Of a DNA stretch of 64,000 bases, positions 60,725-64,000 are shown one piece after another. Within the stretch, counting starts at the first letter, position 1. Each line of letters starts with the position of its first letter. Made by a program: the position numbers and the translations under genes. The DNA is from Zygosaccharomyces rouxii. Taxonomy: Eukaryota; Ascomycota; Saccharomycetes; Saccharomycetales; Saccharomycetaceae. The notes under the pieces were generated by a model. That model made no database searches, was not told the origin of the DNA, and saw nothing but the letters and a program-made list of their open reading frames with translations. The stretch is taken from positions 682,001-746,000 of the forward strand of contig NC_012994.1 of the NCBI RefSeq assembly GCF_000026365.1, read 5' to 3'.

Positions 60725-60755
60725 GCGATGAGCATCGAAGTTAGCTCATCTCATC
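60725..60755. promoter_or_regulatory. inverted PAC-like pair immediately upstream of MTO1
   Basis: GCGATGAG (60725-60732) is an exact PAC core; CTCATCTCATC follows at 60745-60755, 10 bases before the ATG at 60766. GATGAGC and GCTCATC (60727-60733, 60744-60750) form a 7-bp inverted repeat with a 10-bp centre, so an mRNA hairpin at the start is possible if transcription begins upstream. Confidence 0.55.
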
Positions 60756-60765
60756 AACACAGTCA

Positions 60766-62850
60766 ATGTCCAAAAGTAATGCCAGAGACATGCTGACGAG
60801 AAGAGTTTTTCAGCTTAGGAACTTTCCTACGCTTAGAAATTCTTTGGTTTCTAAAAGATCGCTGGTATTAACTGCAGATTTAGAGCGTACGTTGAGTAAA
60901 TTGCCCGATGAAGGTGTTGTAGTAGTGGGGGCAGGCCATGCCGGTTGCGAAGCTGCTACTGGGTCTGCTAGAACTGGTGCACCTACTGTTTTGATCACAC
61001 CATTTTTAAACAAGATTGGAACTTGTTCATGTAACCCTTCTATGGGTGGTGTTGGTAAAGGCACTCTACTCAGAGAAGTGGATGCTCTCGATGGTGTTGC
61101 TGCCAAAGTAACTGATTTAGCTGGTATTCAGTTTAAAATGCTTAATAGAAGTAGAGGAGCTGCTGTTTGGGGTCCCAGAGCTCAAATTGATCGTGAAATC
61201 TACTTGCGAGAAATGCAGAATAAATTGAATAACTATCCAAATCTGCGACTATGGGAAGGTAAAGTTAAGGACTTGATCGTTGATATTAGAAAAAACCAGA
61301 ATTCTAATTATACTTACGGTGCGGTAAAGGGTGTAATCCTAGAGGATGGATCGTTGCTGAAATCATCCAAAGTTGTCATTACCACTGGTACTTTTCTCAG
61401 CGCTGAAATCCATATTGGTCTCGAGACTTTCCCTGCTGGTAGAATGGGTGAAGGTGCTACTTATGGAATAAGTGAGACTTTGGAAGATGCTGGTTTTCAA
61501 CTGGGCAGACTTAAAACGGGTACGCCAGCACGTCTCGATGGTAGAACCATAGATTATACACATCTAGAAAAGCAATATGGTGATGATCCTCCACATCCGA
61601 TGAGTTTAATAAATGAGGACGTTTCGATAAAAGATCAGGTATTGTGCTATGGAACCTATACGAATTTGGGTTTACATGATTACATTAGATCAAATTTACA
61701 TCGTGCCATGCACATTAGAGAAACCATAAAGGGCCCTAGGTATTGTCCTTCCATTGAAGCCAAAATCCTGAGATTTTCAGATAAGGATTCTCATAGAATC
61801 TGGCTTGAACCTGAAGGTCTAAATACCGACGTCATATACCCCAATGGGATTTCTAATTCGATGCCTGAAGATGTCCAGATACAGATGATGAGAATGATTC
61901 CAGGATTAGAAAACGTTGAAATTTTACAACCTGCGTACGGTGTAGAGTATGACTATGTGGATCCTAGACAGCTGCGGCAAACATTGGAGACTAAATTAAT
62001 CTCTGGACTTTATTTGGCAGGGCAGATAAATGGTACCACTGGGTACGAAGAAGCATGTGCACAAGGTGTGGTAGCGGGTATTAATGCAGGTTTGCTACAC
62101 ATGAATAGAGAGCCATTGAAACTTTCCAGATCTGATGCGTACATCGGTGTTTTAATCGATGATCTGATTACAAAAGGTGTTGAAGAGCCATACAGAATGT
62201 TTACATCCAGATCAGAATTCAGAGTCAGTGTTCGTGCTGATAATGCGGACTTCCGTCTCACTGAATTAGGACGCAAATTGGGTGTAGTAGGCGATGATAG
62301 ATGGTCCATTTTCCAATCCTATAAGAATCAGTACTTGAATATTGAATCCAAGTTAAAAGACTTCAATTTGAGCGCTAGAAAGTGGACCAACTTGCTAAAC
62401 ATACAAGTAGCCGATTCTGCAAAGAATAGATCTGCTTGGGAATTGTTCAGGTTCAATGGTGTAACTTTAGAAAAGATGATGGAAGCAGTTCCTGAACTAG
62501 GTATCGATATCAACGAATTGCCTAGACATGTTCTTGTTAAAGTTAACGTACAGGGGAAATATAGTCCCTACATCTCGAGACAAAACCAATACGTAAAAGC
62601 GTTCCAAGCGGATGAAAACATGGTTCTGCCTCAAAATTTTGATTACTCTCAATTGCCCAGTTTGTCTTTTGAATGCAAGACTTTACTTAACACCATCCAA
62701 CCTGAGACTATTGGCCAGGCCAGAAGAATCCAGGGCATTACGGCGGCGTCTTTGTTTGAACTCTATCGACTTGTGAAATCTAAACAGAGAGTTTTGCAAT
62801 CAACGCCAAATTCTGTGAATATTCCAAATACTGCTGAACAAAAGTTGTAG
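60766..62850 (+). CDS. MTO1: Mto1, mitochondrial tRNA wobble-uridine modification enzyme (GidA family)
   Basis: Mto1, with Mss1, puts the carboxymethylaminomethyl group on U34 of mitochondrial tRNAs, using FAD. The N terminus (residues 1-~35, many Arg/Ser/Leu, no Glu; starts [15 protein letters not shown]) is a matrix presequence. The FAD site [10 protein letters not shown] is at 55-64, [21 protein letters not shown] is at about 124-144, and the MnmG marks [26 protein letters not shown] and CPSIEAKI follow. The GYEEACAQG block and the C-terminal helical domain (from about 470) are intact. 694 residues versus 669 in S. cerevisiae. Order next to ADE5,7 and CNN1 fits YGL234W-YGL236C plus YFR046C. 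Confidence 0.97.
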   Translation: MSKSNARDMLTRRVFQLRNFPTLRNSLVSKRSLVLTADLERTLSKLPDEGVVVVGAGHAGCEAATGSARTGAPTVLITPFLNKIGTCSCNPSMGGVGKGTLLREVDALDGVAAKVTDLAGIQFKMLNRSRGAAVWGPRAQIDREIYLREMQNKLNNYPNLRLWEGKVKDLIVDIRKNQNSNYTYGAVKGVILEDGSLLKSSKVVITTGTFLSAEIHIGLETFPAGRMGEGATYGISETLEDAGFQLGRLKTGTPARLDGRTIDYTHLEKQYGDDPPHPMSLINEDVSIKDQVLCYGTYTNLGLHDYIRSNLHRAMHIRETIKGPRYCPSIEAKILRFSDKDSHRIWLEPEGLNTDVIYPNGISNSMPEDVQIQMMRMIPGLENVEILQPAYGVEYDYVDPRQLRQTLETKLISGLYLAGQINGTTGYEEACAQGVVAGINAGLLHMNREPLKLSRSDAYIGVLIDDLITKGVEEPYRMFTSRSEFRVSVRADNADFRLTELGRKLGVVGDDRWSIFQSYKNQYLNIESKLKDFNLSARKWTNLLNIQVADSAKNRSAWELFRFNGVTLEKMMEAVPELGIDINELPRHVLVKVNVQGKYSPYISRQNQYVKAFQADENMVLPQNFDYSQLPSLSFECKTLLNTIQPETIGQARRIQGITAASLFELYRLVKSKQRVLQSTPNSVNIPNTAEQKL

Positions 62851-62882
62851 CTTGTAAATAGTTAAAAGCTTCCTCTTCCTTT

Positions 62883-63848
62883 TTAGAGAAATAACCCCAT
62901 TTCTAATTCATTCAAATCTTCTAAAGGCAAATACTTGCAGCACATTTCGAAAATGTCATCATTAGTGGCCCTCAACGGTACAATCTCAAATTGTTCAAGC
63001 ATTTTCAAAATGCTCTGTCTATCTAGTACAATTTTTCGATCTTCCTCAGTGAAATGCTTGGCTAACCTTTCTACCAACGTTACAGATGCGTCTTGTAAAG
63101 ACCTCCAAGAACCTTGACCCAGCTTAATATCATTTTCATTCATAAACTGACCTAAAGAATGCTTTAGACGAGTTATATTCAAAGGATCTACTGTTTCCGG
63201 TTCTGAATCCACGCTGCTCTGATCGCTTTCAAAACCCTGTGGACTTTCAATTGGCGCTGACGCCAGCGGAGAAGGATCCAGCCCATTCTCTACCAATGGT
63301 TCATCCTCGTAATCATCTTCTGGTATAGGTATACTTTCTTCCACGACAGAGGGGCTCCGTACGGATTCTTGTAAGCTCATTTGCCGCTCAGGTAGATGAT
63401 CCTCCTGAAAAGGTGTCCTTGCCTTGTCCTTTATCACTAAACCGTCGATCTTACGGATTTTAGGCTTTCGAATACCTGATTCTAACTGTGAAAGAACTGA
63501 TTCTGCGATAGAATAGTGAGGTTTCTGCGGTGTTGGCTCTTTTGGTGATGATTTAATCTCAGTATCCGCTTGATCATCCTGTGTAGAAACCTGTTCTGCT
63601 AAGAAACTAGTCAAGTTACGCCCTTGAGATACCAGCACTGAACTTAGATCTCTCAGATACTCTTTAACTTCACTGGGATCCTTCGAGATGGCATCAACGT
63701 GTCTTTCTGGGCTTTTTCTTCTCCAACCTGGAGTAGCACTTGATAATAACTCTTCTTTTAGCCTCTGCTCTTGAAGAGCTCTTTCACGAAACGGGGTAGT
63801 CGCCAGAAAATCGCTGCCAGGGTCGTTAAACCTTTTAGGTGTATCCAT
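62883..63848 (-). CDS. CNN1: Cnn1, kinetochore CENP-T ortholog
   Basis: Cnn1 (CENP-T) links the inner kinetochore to the Ndc80 complex; its N-terminal peptide binds Spc24-Spc25 and its C-terminal histone fold pairs with Wip1. The N terminus keeps TPFRERALQEQRLKEELL (about residues 18-35), very like the S. cerevisiae FRERALEEQRLKDE, followed by TPGWRR. The middle (about 85-225) is acidic, Ser/Pro-rich and disordered. The last ~90 residues, from NITRLKHSLGQFMN to the end, have the alpha-helical pattern of the histone fold (VTLVERLAKHFTEEDRK, ILKMLEQFEIVP). 321 residues versus 361. It converges with MTO1 with 32 bp between the stops. Confidence 0.92.
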   Translation of the reverse strand: MDTPKRFNDPGSDFLATTPFRERALQEQRLKEELLSSATPGWRRKSPERHVDAISKDPSEVKEYLRDLSSVLVSQGRNLTSFLAEQVSTQDDQADTEIKSSPKEPTPQKPHYSIAESVLSQLESGIRKPKIRKIDGLVIKDKARTPFQEDHLPERQMSLQESVRSPSVVEESIPIPEDDYEDEPLVENGLDPSPLASAPIESPQGFESDQSSVDSEPETVDPLNITRLKHSLGQFMNENDIKLGQGSWRSLQDASVTLVERLAKHFTEEDRKIVLDRQSILKMLEQFEIVPLRATNDDIFEMCCKYLPLEDLNELEMGLFL

Positions 63849-64000
63849 GATTAGGATTAATACGACCCAATAATCTTCATATAGTCGTTATCAATTGTAT
63901 GCAAGATGAGGTCGAGTTAATGAACGCGACTTTGGTACAACAAGGCACTCTGCTGGAAAAGAAGTAATAGAGGCATTGGGAAACACGCAATTACCATCAT

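Larger units (their letters stand above)
60109..60765. other. divergent intergenic region ADE5,7 / MTO1
   Basis: Holds a perfect 9+1+9 palindrome at 60281-60299, the tRNA-like elements B (60357-60399, minus) and D (60684-60715, plus), a T9 run near 60661, and an inverted PAC-like pair just before MTO1. No ORF. Confidence 0.6.

Noticed and set aside
63899..63967. 22-codon plus-strand ATG frame near the right edge
   Set aside because: Cannot be told apart from chance, no GTATGT-type donor in frame, and the window ends before any next gene can be seen.

Overview
This is 64 kb of budding-yeast nuclear chromosome, almost certainly from a Saccharomycetaceae species that did not undergo the whole-genome duplication. 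Nearly every gene is an ortholog of a Saccharomyces cerevisiae gene. The order interleaves two S. cerevisiae tracks: chromosome VII left arm (YGL211 to YGL236) on one side, and chromosome V (YER032 to YER043) followed by chromosome VI (YFR040 to YFR046) on the other. That is the pattern of a Zygosaccharomyces, Torulaspora or Lachancea type genome. Codon families, short introns (GTATGT or GTACGT donor, TACTAAC or AACTAAC branch point), small intergenic gaps and moderate G+C fit. The species is inferred, not read directly; a Zygosaccharomyces/Torulaspora relative is my best guess.

Layout. 1-7.2 kb: tail of a FIR1-like gene, ZRG8, NCS6, VAM7, SKI8. 7.5-9.5 kb: a secreted amidase-signature protein with no place in the S. 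cerevisiae order, followed by a 1.1 kb non-coding gap. 10.6-25 kb: CLG1, KIP3, MDM34, FRA2/BOL2, NIF3, a YER034W ortholog, EDC1/2, ARB1, COG1, SDT1/PHM8. 25-40 kb: KRE29, VRG4, a 1.8 kb gap, GLN3, YEN1, MXR1, MTC3, OST5 (intron), VID30, SAH1. 40-64 kb: SHE10, the single SAP4/SAP155 ancestor, ERJ5, KEG1, IRC6, a YGL230C ortholog, EMC4, TAN1 (intron), SEC15, DUG1, a YFR045W-type mitochondrial carrier (intron), ADE5,7, MTO1, CNN1.

The genes are mostly housekeeping: tRNA modification (NCS6, TAN1, MTO1), vesicle traffic (VAM7, COG1, SEC15), ER and wall (OST5, ERJ5, KEG1, EMC4, VRG4), genome maintenance (YEN1, KRE29, KIP3, CNN1), sulfur/methyl and purine metabolism (SAH1, MXR1, DUG1, ADE5,7) and nitrogen regulation (GLN3). 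They form no operon-like system; neighbours are linked by ancestral synteny, not common function. Several start sites needed correction to an internal ATG, and three genes need a short first exon joined.

I found no CRISPR array, complete tRNA or rRNA gene, transposon or convincing new multi-gene system. The observations most worth checking are a recurring ~42-bp intergenic element resembling a tRNA 3' end (B-box-like core plus T-run), GATGA repeats that place chains of two-codon uORFs on the start codons of FRA2 and NCS6, a 26-bp tandem repeat of E-box-like sites upstream of SHE10/SAP, and the inserted amidase with GATAAG sites upstream.
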